Assembly (NCBI RefSeq): GCF_002741945.1
Contig: NZ_MDVN01000018.1
Coordinates: forward strand, 62,001 to 126,000
Direction: 5' to 3'
Source: Gaetbulibacter sp. 4G1
GTDB taxonomy: Bacteria; Bacteroidota; Bacteroidia; Flavobacteriales; Flavobacteriaceae
DNA: 64,000 nt
Below, piece by piece: positions 1 to 9,377 of the stretch. Position numbers and translations under genes: made by a program. Position 1 is the first letter of the stretch. The number at the start of each line of letters is the position of its first letter. The notes beneath the pieces are model-generated. The model was not told where the DNA came from. It was given only the letters and a program-made list of their open reading frames with translations, and searched no databases.

Positions 1-1683
1 GATTCAACAAGTATATGGAATCCTATGATAAAAAATAAAATAATTCCTTTAACTCAAAAAGTAGCTTTTGATACTAAAAGCGAAGTCATCGATTTATATC
101 AATTATTTACAGGAGAATCAGGGATGTTTCCAGATACTATCCATCCATCCTCTTTGGGAGCGACTCGAATTGCAAAACGGATTTATGAGGATGTCATTCT
201 TAATATTGATGACATACAGCAAAGATTTGATGTTTCAAAAATTGAAGATATTAAAACAAGTAATTTTTATGGATTCACCCAAACTGATTTCAAATATAAA
301 AATGTTCCCTGTAAAATAGTAGCACCCAAAAAGATTGCAAAAGGAAAGCCTTGGGTATTACGTGCTCGCTTTTTTGGTCATGAACCACAAACAGATATTG
401 CTTTATTAGAAAGAGGTTTTCATATTGCTTATTGCGATGTCTCCCGTTTTTTTGGAAATAATGAAGCTGTTAACCGTTGGAATGTTTTTTACGATTTTAT
501 GACCCAAAACGGGTTTTCTAAAAAAGTAGTTTTAGAAGGCATGAGTCGAGGTGGTCTTATAGTTTATAATTGGGCTGCTGAAAACCCGGAAAAGGTGGCT
601 TGTGTGTATGCAGATGCTCCTGTTTTAGATGGAGCTAGTTGGCCCGGGGGGAAAAGCAAAGGAAAAGGAAGTGAAAGCGATTGGAAAGCCTTTAAGGAAA
701 TGTATAATATTGCTACAGAAGAAGAGCTAGATAATTTTAAAGGAAACCCTATTCATAAAATTGAGGCTATTGTAAAAGGTGATTACCCAATGTTTCATGT
801 ATGTGGTGTAACTGATAATGTAGTTCCTGTTGATGAGAATACCCGAATTTTTGAACAAAAAATAAAAGATAAAGGGGGGAACATAAAAACAATTTATAAA
901 GCAGGAGTGGGACATCATCCTCATAGTTTAGAAAACCCAACACCAATTGTCGATTTTATTTTAAGAGCTACTAATAAAAAAGTAAACTTAGCAATCATTC
1001 CTATACCAGGTTCAGAATATCGTTCGGGAGCTGGATGGAAACAAGGAAAAGGCTGGTGGCATCAAATGGAAGATATCGATTCGTTATGCCAAGCTACGAA
1101 AAATTTAGATATTTTATTGGTTGGAAATTCCATTACTCAAGGTTGGGGAGGCAATCGTACATTAACCACTTATAGCCCAGGTCAAGGAGCTTCAGATGCC
1201 CACTTTAATGGGTTAAACTATGTAAGTGCAGGCATTTCTGGCGATAGAACAGAACATATACTTTGGAGAATAAGAAATGGGAATTATAACTCCAACACTC
1301 CAAAATTAATAACCTTGGCAATTGGAGTTAATAATTTTAGATTTAATACTGCTGAAGAAATTAGCGATGGTATTGTAAAAGTTGTTGAATTGATGGAAAC
1401 CGAATTTCCTAATTCGGAAATCTTATTTTTTGGACCTTTACCTACAGGTTTGGATGCCAGTTCTGAACGACGAGAAAAATACAATGCTATTCATAAAACA
1501 ATTGCCTATCTAGATGAGAAACCTTTAGTGAACTACTACAATCTAGTTGATTTGTTTTCAGATGAAGACGGTAATTTAAAAGATAACCTTTATAGCGGTG
1601 ATGGAATACATTTAAAACCAGAAGGATATCAAGTTTGGGGAAAGTTTATACGAGAAAAATATAATGAATTAATAAAGAAATAA
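1..1683 (+). CDS. Multidomain carbohydrate esterase, SGNH / alpha-beta hydrolase / SGNH (5' end outside window)
   Basis: The frame is open from base 1, so the gene starts upstream; the first ATG at 25 is internal. The first residues are the tail of an SGNH hydrolase, with the Asp (133) and His (142) of its block V. An alpha/beta-hydrolase domain follows, with the nucleophile elbow GMSRG at 538-552 and a likely catalytic His near 910. A second SGNH domain has its Ser in GNSITQG (Ser codon 1129) and its Asp/His in GDGIH (1597-1611). GNS replaces the usual GDS. Such enzymes commonly remove acetyl or other acyl groups from glycans. The stop lies 2 bases before the next gene, so it belongs to the fucose-locus operon. 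Whether a signal peptide exists cannot be seen. The fold calls are strong; the substrate is inferred from context. Confidence 0.8.
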   Translation, partial: DSTSIWNPMIKNKIIPLTQKVAFDTKSEVIDLYQLFTGESGMFPDTIHPSSLGATRIAKRIYEDVILNIDDIQQRFDVSKIEDIKTSNFYGFTQTDFKYKNVPCKIVAPKKIAKGKPWVLRARFFGHEPQTDIALLERGFHIAYCDVSRFFGNNEAVNRWNVFYDFMTQNGFSKKVVLEGMSRGGLIVYNWAAENPEKVACVYADAPVLDGASWPGGKSKGKGSESDWKAFKEMYNIATEEELDNFKGNPIHKIEAIVKGDYPMFHVCGVTDNVVPVDENTRIFEQKIKDKGGNIKTIYKAGVGHHPHSLENPTPIVDFILRATNKKVNLAIIPIPGSEYRSGAGWKQGKGWWHQMEDIDSLCQATKNLDILLVGNSITQGWGGNRTLTTYSPGQGASDAHFNGLNYVSAGISGDRTEHILWRIRNGNYNSNTPKLITLAIGVNNFRFNTAEEISDGIVKVVELMETEFPNSEILFFGPLPTGLDASSERREKYNAIHKTIAYLDEKPLVNYYNLVDLFSDEDGNLKDNLYSGDGIHLKPEGYQVWGKFIREKYNELIKK

Positions 1684-1685
1684 AA

Positions 1686-2543
1686 ATGAAATTAATACGA
1701 TTTGGAGCAGCAGGGAATGAAAAACCAGGCATACAATTAGCAAACGGGACTAGAATTGACATATCAGCATTTGGACAAGATTATAACGAAGACTTTTTTG
1801 GCGGTGATGGGTTAGAACGACTAGAAAAATGGTTAGAGACCAATCAAAACAGTTGCCCGGTAATTGAAAATGATACTCGTTTAGGAATTCCTTTAACACG
1901 TCCATCTAAGATAGTTTGTGTAGGATTAAATTATGCAAAACATGCAGAAGAAGCAGGCATGACTGTGCCAAAAGAGCCGGTTTTATTCTTTAAATCTACT
2001 ACAGCGTTGTGCGGACCAAATGATGACGTTATTATTCCTAAAAACTCAGAAAAGACAGATTGGGAAGTAGAATTAGCTATTGTAATAGGTAAAAAAGCCT
2101 CTTATGTTGAAGAAGCTGATGCGTTTAATCATATAGCAGGTTATGTGCTTCATAATGATGTTTCAGAAAGAGCTTTTCAAATTGAAAAAGAAGGACAATG
2201 GTGTAAAGGAAAAGGATGCGATACTTTTGCTCCTGTAGGACCATTTATTGCTACAAAAGATGAAATAGAAAACCCTAATGATTTGGAATTATGGTTGGAT
2301 GTTAATGGAGAAAGATTGCAACATTCATCAACTTCAGATTTTATATTTAATGTGCAAGAAGTAGTTTCATACATTAGTCAATACATGACCTTACTTCCTG
2401 GAGATATAATCTCAACAGGGACACCTTTTGGAGTTGGCTTAGGGTTTAATCCTCCTAAATATTTAAAGCCAGGTGATGTTATGGAATTAGGAATAGAAGG
2501 ACTAGGAATTTCAAAACAAGTAACTAAAGCTTATAAAAGTTAA
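1686..2543 (+). CDS. FAH-family 2,4-diketo-3-deoxy-L-fuconate hydrolase (predicted)
   Basis: This is a fumarylacetoacetate-hydrolase fold protein of 285 residues, the usual length. The divalent-metal ligands are visible as Glu127 and Glu129 in WEVEL and Asp158 in HNDVSER. The STGTP loop is at 243-247 and the conserved GLNYAKHAEE helix near residue 79. There is no signal peptide, so it is cytoplasmic. In the non-phosphorylative fucose pathway an FAH enzyme cleaves 2,4-diketo-3-deoxy-L-fuconate to pyruvate and L-lactate. The fuconolactonase, FucP and a lactate-oxidising enzyme in the same locus support that role. Sequence alone could also fit another acylpyruvate hydrolase, so the substrate is inferred from context. 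It starts 2 bases after the esterase stop. Confidence 0.82.
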   Translation: MKLIRFGAAGNEKPGIQLANGTRIDISAFGQDYNEDFFGGDGLERLEKWLETNQNSCPVIENDTRLGIPLTRPSKIVCVGLNYAKHAEEAGMTVPKEPVLFFKSTTALCGPNDDVIIPKNSEKTDWEVELAIVIGKKASYVEEADAFNHIAGYVLHNDVSERAFQIEKEGQWCKGKGCDTFAPVGPFIATKDEIENPNDLELWLDVNGERLQHSSTSDFIFNVQEVVSYISQYMTLLPGDIISTGTPFGVGLGFNPPKYLKPGDVMELGIEGLGISKQVTKAYKS

Positions 2544-2560
2544 TTTATATAAAAAATCAA

Positions 2561-3382
2561 ATGTTAAAATATAGTTTCATTTTACTTACATTTATTTTAG
2601 TTGGTTGTAAAAGCAAATCATTTAAGGTTGTTGATGACTATAAGTATATTCAGAATGGTGATGTTAAGAAAGAAGATTGGAAAATAGTTTGGCAAGATAA
2701 TTTTGAAAATACAAGTTTAGACACTACTAAATGGACAAAAATTCCTAAAAACAATGCTGATTGGGGGAATTATATGACGAATGATTCTAAATGTTTTGAT
2801 ATTTCTGATGGAAAATTGTTTTTAAAAGGTATTGTAAATACTGATACTATTTCTGATTCTAGACCTTTTTTAACTGGAGGTATTTATACAAAAGGAAAGT
2901 TTGCCTTTCAGTATGGTAAAATTGAAATACATGCCAAATTAGAAAGCGCACAAGGTGCGTGGCCAGCAATTTGGATGCTATCTCAAGATAATAAATACGG
3001 GAAGTATCCAAGAAATGGAGAAATTGATATTATGGAACATCTAAACTATGATGATATGATTTATCAAACAACTCATTCTTATTATACTCTTGAGCTTAAA
3101 CAAAAAACAAATCCACCATATTATAAAACTTCAAAGTTTAATAAAGAAGCTTTTAACACCTTTGGATTAGAATGGTTTCCTGATAAGTTAGTTTTTACAT
3201 TAAACGGAGAAGAAACATTTACCTATCCGCGGGTAAAAAATGTAGATGCATCGCAATGGCCATACGATCAGCCTTTTTATTTGTTAATAGACCAGCAACT
3301 AGAAGGAGCTTGGGTTGGAAAAGTAAATCCAAAAGATTTGCCAGTAAATATGGTTATAGATTGGGTAAAAGTATATCAGTAA
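2561..3382 (+). CDS. GH16 endo-glycosidase, lipoprotein
   Basis: A lipoprotein signal ends in LVGC (Cys16), so the enzyme is probably anchored in the outer membrane or facing the periplasm. The GH16 catalytic signature EIDIME is at 154-159: Glu154 is the nucleophile, Asp156 the helper and Glu159 the acid/base. It is preceded by AWPAIWML, typical of the beta-bulge (laminarinase-like) branch. Length (273) matches a single jelly-roll domain without binding modules. Family members cut internal beta-1,3/1,4 links in laminarin, mixed-linkage glucan, agar-type galactans or poly-LacNAc glycans. With GH95, GH20 and sulfatases alongside, a sulfated galactan or poly-LacNAc-like target is more likely than laminarin, but the sequence does not settle this. 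Confidence 0.9.
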   Translation: MLKYSFILLTFILVGCKSKSFKVVDDYKYIQNGDVKKEDWKIVWQDNFENTSLDTTKWTKIPKNNADWGNYMTNDSKCFDISDGKLFLKGIVNTDTISDSRPFLTGGIYTKGKFAFQYGKIEIHAKLESAQGAWPAIWMLSQDNKYGKYPRNGEIDIMEHLNYDDMIYQTTHSYYTLELKQKTNPPYYKTSKFNKEAFNTFGLEWFPDKLVFTLNGEETFTYPRVKNVDASQWPYDQPFYLLIDQQLEGAWVGKVNPKDLPVNMVIDWVKVYQ

Positions 3383-3424
3383 AAATGTAAATTAAATAAT
3401 AAAAAGTTTAATAAATGCAAGCTA

Positions 3425-4390
3425 ATGAAGCGTAGAGACTTTATAACAAAATCGGCACTAGTAGCGGGAGCTATTACTTTGCCGATAAATGTTTTTTCTT
3501 CAATTATAAAAAAGGAAACCATTGAGTTTGGTTTAATTGCAGATGTACACAAAGATGTTATGCATGATGCAGATGAAAGGTTACGAGCATTTATAGCATC
3601 AGCAAATAAAAAAGAATTAGATTTTATTTTGCAACTAGGAGATTTCTGTAGGCCTTACGATTATAACAAACCATTTTTAAATATTTGGAATGGTTATAAA
3701 GGCGAAAAATACCATGTGCTGGGAAATCATGATACCGATGGTGGGTTTACGAGAGATGAAACCAAGGCATATTGGAACATGCCCAAAAACTATTATTCGT
3801 TTGATAAAAAAGGTGTTCACTTTATAGTTTTAGATGGTAATGATGCTAATCCAAAACCATGGTCGGGATACAACCGTTACATTGGAGATGAGCAAAAGCG
3901 GTGGCTTATAAGAGATTTAAAGAAAACTGATAAACCTACTGTTATTTTTAGTCACCAATCGTTAGAATTAGAGTATGATGGGGTGGCTAATATGAAAGAG
4001 ATTCGAGAAATTATAGAAAGCACAAATAAAGAGGCAGGTTTTAAAAAAGTAATGTGTTGTATAAGTGGGCATACGCATACAGATTATATGACTCAAATTA
4101 ATGGTGTTTATTATGTTCAAATTAATAGCGCATCCTATAGATGGGTTGGAGGAGAACATAAAGTTATTAGGTATAGTAATGAAATTGATGAAAAATATGA
4201 GTGGATTAAATATACAATCCCATATAAAGACCCATTATTCACTTTTGTAAAAATAAAAGACAATTGTATAATTATAGAGCCTAAAAAGACAAAATTTGTT
4301 GGACCAGGGCCTAAAGAAATGAATTTACCAAAAACATTGCCTAACGATCCTATTGTACCAACAATATCAAGGTTTAAAATGAAAACATAA
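3425..4390 (+). CDS. Exported calcineurin-like metallophosphoesterase, copy 1
   Basis: The N-terminus MKRRDFITK followed by a hydrophobic stretch is a twin-arginine (Tat) type signal. The dinuclear metal motifs are all present: DVH (40-42), GD (Asp73), GNHD (100-103), a mid-domain SHQ and GHTHTD (215-220). The enzyme should therefore be active on a phosphate mono- or diester. Its substrate is unknown. It lies between GH16 and a sulfatase, and a clear paralog sits at 8332-9351 after the second sulfatase. The two share motif spacing and the C-terminal region, which suggests duplication within the locus. Its role may be removing phosphate, or possibly another ester, from the target glycan. Confidence 0.82.
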   Translation: MKRRDFITKSALVAGAITLPINVFSSIIKKETIEFGLIADVHKDVMHDADERLRAFIASANKKELDFILQLGDFCRPYDYNKPFLNIWNGYKGEKYHVLGNHDTDGGFTRDETKAYWNMPKNYYSFDKKGVHFIVLDGNDANPKPWSGYNRYIGDEQKRWLIRDLKKTDKPTVIFSHQSLELEYDGVANMKEIREIIESTNKEAGFKKVMCCISGHTHTDYMTQINGVYYVQINSASYRWVGGEHKVIRYSNEIDEKYEWIKYTIPYKDPLFTFVKIKDNCIIIEPKKTKFVGPGPKEMNLPKTLPNDPIVPTISRFKMKT

Positions 4391-4396
4391 ATATAA

Positions 4397-5746
4397 ATGA
4401 AAAAAACAACTGGTTTTAAAATATTAATATTCCTTTTACTTATAGGAATTGAAGGGTATTCTCAAGAATTAAATAGAGGAGGTAAAGCTAATAATAAACC
4501 AAATGTGGTTATTATTTATACTGACGATTTGGGTTATGGTGATTTAAGTAGTTATGGAAACCCAACATTGCATACTCCAGAGTTAGATAAAATGGCTACC
4601 CAAGGAATGAAACTCTCTCAATTTTATGTTGCAGCACCTGTGTGTACTCCTTCAAGGGCGGCTTTATTAACAGGAGCTTATCCTAAAAGAGTTGGCTTAG
4701 AGAAAGGAGTATTATTTCCTTCATCTAAAACAGGTTTAAATCCAGAAGAGAAAACCATTGCAGAAATTTTAAAAGAAAAAGATTATGCTACAGCTTGTAT
4801 CGGTAAATGGCATTTAGGCTATCAAGAAAAATTCTTACCAATCAATCAAGGTTTTGATATCTTTTATGGTATCCCTTTTAGTAATGATATGAGTAGAAAG
4901 GAACAGGATATTTATGGAAATAAAAACTACAAATGGCAACTTCCTTTAATGTCTCAAAAAGATACAATTGAGTTAGACCCAAATCAACAATACTTAACAA
5001 AAAGACTTACGCATAAGGCTGTAGATTTTATTAAGAAGAATAAGAGCACCCCGTTCTTTTTATACCTAGCTCACCCAATGCCCCATATTCCTTTATATGC
5101 TTCTGAAAAATTTCAAAATACGAGTGTAAGAGGTAAATACGGAGATACAGTTGAAGAAATCGACTGGAGTGTAGGAGAGGTATTAAAAACATTAAAAAAG
5201 TACGATTTAGAGCGTAATACTTTAGTCATTTTTACTTCAGATAATGGACCTTGGAAAGTGTTTAAAACCGATGGCGGTTCTGCAGGGCCACTTCGTGGTG
5301 GAAAAGGAACTACTTGGGAGGGAGGCACTCGTGTACCTTGTATAGCTTGGTGGCCAGGGAAAATACCTTCAGGCTCTTTTCAAACAAAAGTTATTACAAA
5401 TATGGATCTGTTACCAACAATTGCGAATTTATGCGGTGCAGATTTGCCAAAAAAAGATATTGATGGTGTTGATATTTCTTCGGCACTTTTTGGAGAAAAA
5501 CAAAATGAAGAAAGTAAGCCATTTTTGTATTATTCTAGTAAAGGGGAACTTCAAGGTATAAGAAAAGGTAAGTATAAGCTTTTAATTATTGAAGGAGATA
5601 CCTTTTTATTTGACTTAGAAAGTGATATTTCTGAGGCATATAATATATCGGAAAGCCAACCAGAAAAGATAATCGAATTAAAGAAAATTATGACAGAACT
5701 TGATGCTAATTTAAATCTTAATAAAAGAGAAGTAGGGAAAATATAA
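4397..5746 (+). CDS. Formylglycine-dependent sulfatase (S1 family), secreted
   Basis: A type I signal peptide precedes an alkaline-phosphatase-fold sulfatase domain. The first metal site is in YTDDLGYGD near residue 43. The formylglycine signature CTPSR is at 83-87, with Cys83 the residue oxidised by the sulfatase-maturating enzyme. GKWHLG follows at about residue 136, then the second metal motif TSDNG near 280. Length (449) is normal for S1 exo-sulfatases. It should remove a sulfate ester from a glycan in the periplasm. Its place among fucose-release enzymes suggests a sulfated fucose or galactose residue, but I cannot assign the S1 subfamily by eye. It starts 6 bases after the metallophosphoesterase stop. 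Confidence 0.92.
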   Translation: MKKTTGFKILIFLLLIGIEGYSQELNRGGKANNKPNVVIIYTDDLGYGDLSSYGNPTLHTPELDKMATQGMKLSQFYVAAPVCTPSRAALLTGAYPKRVGLEKGVLFPSSKTGLNPEEKTIAEILKEKDYATACIGKWHLGYQEKFLPINQGFDIFYGIPFSNDMSRKEQDIYGNKNYKWQLPLMSQKDTIELDPNQQYLTKRLTHKAVDFIKKNKSTPFFLYLAHPMPHIPLYASEKFQNTSVRGKYGDTVEEIDWSVGEVLKTLKKYDLERNTLVIFTSDNGPWKVFKTDGGSAGPLRGGKGTTWEGGTRVPCIAWWPGKIPSGSFQTKVITNMDLLPTIANLCGADLPKKDIDGVDISSALFGEKQNEESKPFLYYSSKGELQGIRKGKYKLLIIEGDTFLFDLESDISEAYNISESQPEKIIELKKIMTELDANLNLNKREVGKI

Positions 5747-5749
5747 CGC

Positions 5750-6844
5750 ATGAAACAATACATTTTAAAAATATTTGTCATAGCTTTTATAGTACTAGTT
5801 TCTTGTAAAGACAATAAGCAGGCAGATAAAAAAGAAGAGGTAACCGAAAATCATGAGGAGTTAGATTTAGGTAAATTAATCCAACCTGTTCCTTTTCATT
5901 CTGTTTTAAAAGATCCTAATTATTATATATGGGGAGCTTCTATGGTGCAAGGTGATGATAAGCAATATCACTTATATTATTCAAGATGGCCAAAGTCTAA
6001 AGGTTTTGGAGGCTGGCTAGATTATTCTGCAATTGCACATGCAACGTCAGATAATATAGGAGGCCCTTACGTACACGAAAAAGTGATATTAGATGGATTT
6101 GGAAAAGGAAATTGGAACGAACAATCTGCTCATAATCCGCATATCAAAAAATTCGAAAATAAATATTATTTGTATTTTATTTCTCATGTAAATAAAGACT
6201 TTGGGAAAAAGAATGATACGGAAAACCATCGTTGGGGTCAAAGAATTGGAGTTGCAATAGCCAATAATCCTAGAGGACCATGGGAGGTGTCAAAAGAACC
6301 TTTGATTGATTACCAAGAAGGAAAAGGAGCAGAAGGGTATATGGTAAACCCTAGTGTTTGTAAGACTCCAGATGGGTTATATCTTATGATTTTTAAAACG
6401 CGCTCCAATAAACCAGACCTTAAAAATAGAATGATACAATGCATAGCTACATCTAAAAGTCCTGAAGGACCCTTTGTTATTGCAGAAAATCCAATTTTAA
6501 CAGATAAGGAAGCTGAAGATCCTTTTCTATGGTATCAAGAAGGGAAGTATTATGCTGTACTTGATGATCAGAGAGGTCTATATACAGGAACTCATGGGTT
6601 AGCGTTGTTTACCTCTACAAATGGCGAAAAATGGGAAGTTTCTAAAAACCCTAATGTAATGAAGCCAGAAATAGTATGGGAAGATGGAACAGTAAGTGAG
6701 TTACAATATTTAGAGAGGCCTCAAATTTGGCTAAATGAGAAAGGGCAGCCGGCTATGTTGTTTTGTGCGGCACAACTAAAAAAAGGAAAAGACAGTTTAA
6801 ACCTTCCTTTTAATGTTCATATACCCATAAAAACTAACAATTAG
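5750..6844 (+). CDS. Five-bladed beta-propeller glycoside hydrolase-like lipoprotein (GH43/GH117-like)
   Basis: The lipobox VLVSC puts the modified Cys at residue 19, followed by a charged linker. The rest (about 45-360) shows repeated propeller-type strands with HATSDNIGGPY, HNPHI, YLYFISH, NPSV and AEDPFLW segments. Those resemble the acidic and His positions of clan GH-F/GH117-type enzymes that release terminal sugars. The family cannot be fixed without a profile search; GH43, GH117 and related propeller families are all possible. It lies between the two sulfatases with 3 and 21 bases of spacing, so it is likely co-expressed and active on the same partly desulfated oligosaccharide. Confidence 0.68.
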   Translation: MKQYILKIFVIAFIVLVSCKDNKQADKKEEVTENHEELDLGKLIQPVPFHSVLKDPNYYIWGASMVQGDDKQYHLYYSRWPKSKGFGGWLDYSAIAHATSDNIGGPYVHEKVILDGFGKGNWNEQSAHNPHIKKFENKYYLYFISHVNKDFGKKNDTENHRWGQRIGVAIANNPRGPWEVSKEPLIDYQEGKGAEGYMVNPSVCKTPDGLYLMIFKTRSNKPDLKNRMIQCIATSKSPEGPFVIAENPILTDKEAEDPFLWYQEGKYYAVLDDQRGLYTGTHGLALFTSTNGEKWEVSKNPNVMKPEIVWEDGTVSELQYLERPQIWLNEKGQPAMLFCAAQLKKGKDSLNLPFNVHIPIKTNN

Positions 6845-6865
6845 TATAAACTTAATTAATAAAAA

Positions 6866-8329
6866 ATGAAAAAGGTAATTGGTTTTAAAATAGTATTACT
6901 CCTCATGTTTTTAGGATGTAAAGAACATTCTAAAAAAGCTAATCTTGAAACTAAAACAAATGAAAAACCTAATATTATTTTCTTGTTTTCTGATGATCAA
7001 AGCTTTAAAGACGTTAATGCTTTAGGTAACCCTGAAGTTATTACTCCTACTATGGATAAATTAGTAGAAGAAGGGACAACCTTTACACATACTTATAATA
7101 TGGGAGGCTGGAATGGAGCCATATGTGTAGCTTCCAGAGCTATGATTATTAGTGGAAGATCAGTGTGGAGAGCTCAGCAAATTTCTGGAAATTATTCTAA
7201 AAATGAAGACTTAGATAAAACTTGGCCTAGGCTAATGCAAACTGCGGGTTATGAAACTTATATGTCAGGGAAATGGCATGTGCAAGCAAAACCTGATTCT
7301 ATTTTTAACCATGTTGGTCATGTGTTAAGAGGTATGCCTTTTGATACACCAGAAGGTTATAACCGCCCACAAAGTAGTAATGATACCTTATGGAAGCCAT
7401 GGAAAAAAGAATTTGGAGGTTATTGGAAAGGAGGTAAGCATTGGAGCGAATTAGTAAAAGAAGATGCGGTATCTTTTATAGACCATGCAGCAAAAAAAGA
7501 TAATCCATTTTTTATGTACATCGCATTTAATGCACCACACGACCCTAGACAATCTCCAAAAAAATATGTAGACAAATATCCTTTGGAAAGCATTTCGGTA
7601 CCAGAGAGTTTTATACCCGAATATCCCTATGCAGAAACAATGGGAGCAGGACGAAAATTAAGAGATGAAAGGTTAGCCCCATTTCCAAGAACTGAATACG
7701 CGGTAAAAGTAAATAGACAAGAGTATTATGCCATTACTACACATTTAGATGATCAGATAAAAGATATTATAGAAACTTTAGAGAAAAATGGGCTAAAAGA
7801 AAACACATATATTTTCTTTACTTCAGATCATGGTTTGGCTATAGGAGAACATGGTCTTTTAGGAAAACAGAATATGTACGACCACAGTATGAGAGTCCCT
7901 TTAATGATTGTTGGACCCAATATTGATAAAGGAAAAAAAATAGATACAGATATTTATTTGCAAGACGTAATGGCAACAGCATTAGATATTTCAGGTATTA
8001 AAAAGCCCGAATACATAGAGTTTAATAGTCTTTTAGAACTAGCAAAAGGGACACAAACCAAAAGTAAATATAGTAGTATTTATGGTGTTTACGAAAAAGC
8101 TTCACAACGGATGATTAGAAAAGATAACTACAAGTTAATCCTATATCCAAAATCGAAAAAAGTCTTATTATATAATCTTAAAGAAGATCCTTTAGAATTA
8201 AAAGATATAGCATCTAACCCTGAAAATATTGCTAAAATAAAATCGCTGTTTAACGACCTAGTTCAATTGCAAAAGGAAAAAGGAGATGTTTTAAATTTAG
8301 AATCGATTTATGAAGATGTAATACAATAA
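6866..8329 (+). CDS. Formylglycine-dependent sulfatase (S1 family), lipoprotein
   Basis: The lipobox LFLGC gives Cys18. The sulfatase fold begins with FLFSDDQSF near residue 40 (metal site). The formylglycine signature is CVASR at 87-91, with Ala rather than Pro in the third position, which is allowed. GKWHVQ and TSDHG supply the other active-site segments. It is only distantly similar to the sulfatase at 4397-5746: this one has the choline- or iduronate-sulfatase-like MGGWNGA lead-in, so the two probably remove sulfates from different positions. At 487 residues it is full length. It lies 3 bases upstream of the second metallophosphoesterase. Substrate not assigned. Confidence 0.9.
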   Translation: MKKVIGFKIVLLLMFLGCKEHSKKANLETKTNEKPNIIFLFSDDQSFKDVNALGNPEVITPTMDKLVEEGTTFTHTYNMGGWNGAICVASRAMIISGRSVWRAQQISGNYSKNEDLDKTWPRLMQTAGYETYMSGKWHVQAKPDSIFNHVGHVLRGMPFDTPEGYNRPQSSNDTLWKPWKKEFGGYWKGGKHWSELVKEDAVSFIDHAAKKDNPFFMYIAFNAPHDPRQSPKKYVDKYPLESISVPESFIPEYPYAETMGAGRKLRDERLAPFPRTEYAVKVNRQEYYAITTHLDDQIKDIIETLEKNGLKENTYIFFTSDHGLAIGEHGLLGKQNMYDHSMRVPLMIVGPNIDKGKKIDTDIYLQDVMATALDISGIKKPEYIEFNSLLELAKGTQTKSKYSSIYGVYEKASQRMIRKDNYKLILYPKSKKVLLYNLKEDPLELKDIASNPENIAKIKSLFNDLVQLQKEKGDVLNLESIYEDVIQ

Positions 8330-8331
8330 AA

Positions 8332-9351
8332 ATGGACCGTAGAAAATTTATAAATCAGTTAGGAATAGGTGCTACTACCGTTTTTTTGCCTAGTACGTTA
8401 CTTTCTTTTACACCATCAACTTTATTAACAGAAAGTTCTGAAAATTTAAGCTTTGGTATTGTAGCCGATGTGCATAAAGATTTAATGCCAGATGCAGATA
8501 AAAGGCTAGAAATATTTATAAATAAAGCTACAGAAAGGAAAGTTGATTTTATTATCCAGCTTGGTGATTTTTGTATGGCTGATAATAAAAATAAAGACTT
8601 TTTAGAAATCTGGAATACTTTTCAAAGCCCAAAATACCATGTACTGGGAAACCATGATATGGATAGAAATTCGAAACAAGATATGCTAGAATTTTGGCAA
8701 ATGCCAAAAACGTATTATTCATATGATTTTAAAGGAATTCATTTTATTGTTTTGGATGCTAATTTTTTATATCAAGATGGCGAATTTATAGATTATAATA
8801 AAGCAAATTTTTATGTCGATAGCAGTATTAAAACCTATATTGATAATGAACAAATAGAGTGGTTTAAAGCTGATTTGGAAACTACAAATTTGCCAACTAT
8901 TGTGTTTTCACATCAAAGCTTATGGCATTATCAATGGGGAGTAAAAAATCGATTAGCACTTCAAAAAATATTAGAAGCCAATAAACAAAAAATAATTTGC
9001 TGTATGAATGGCCATAACCATTTAGATTATCATTTTCATCAAAATGGAATAGACTATATAGAAATTAATAGTATGTCATATCAATGGGTATCTGGTAAAT
9101 ATAAAAGTACAGAGCGTTTTCCGAAAAGTTTTTATGATAAATATGGTAACCTGCCTCATATAGCCGGTTATAAAGACCCGTTGTATGCTTTTGCAACAAT
9201 AAATAAAAAAGGAACTATACATATTGAAGGTGTTAAAAGCAAATGGATGACTCCTTCTCCTTACGATATGGGAATGCCAAAAGGAATTGAAGGCATGGTG
9301 TATTCAGCAGAAATGTCTGATTATAGTTTTGAGTTTGATATAAAAGACTAA
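8332..9351 (+). CDS. Exported calcineurin-like metallophosphoesterase, copy 2
   Basis: This is the paralog of the protein at 3425-4390. It has the same MDRRKFI Tat-like start, DVHKD, LGDFC, GNHDMD, FSHQS and GHNHLDY metal motifs, and the same closing pattern (GYKDPL, a Lys/Trp-rich stretch, then YDMGMPKG). It is slightly longer because of an insertion around residues 145-165. All metal ligands are intact, so both copies should be active. It follows a sulfatase by 2 bases. Two retained, diverged copies in one locus suggest two different ester positions or linkages on the substrate. The substrate is not known. Confidence 0.82.
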   Translation: MDRRKFINQLGIGATTVFLPSTLLSFTPSTLLTESSENLSFGIVADVHKDLMPDADKRLEIFINKATERKVDFIIQLGDFCMADNKNKDFLEIWNTFQSPKYHVLGNHDMDRNSKQDMLEFWQMPKTYYSYDFKGIHFIVLDANFLYQDGEFIDYNKANFYVDSSIKTYIDNEQIEWFKADLETTNLPTIVFSHQSLWHYQWGVKNRLALQKILEANKQKIICCMNGHNHLDYHFHQNGIDYIEINSMSYQWVSGKYKSTERFPKSFYDKYGNLPHIAGYKDPLYAFATINKKGTIHIEGVKSKWMTPSPYDMGMPKGIEGMVYSAEMSDYSFEFDIKD

Positions 9352-9377
9352 TGTATACATAAAAGCAAAAAGAGTTA

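Noticed and set aside
5750-6844. Firm GH117 assignment
   Set aside because: The propeller pattern fits several families; without a profile search the family cannot be chosen.
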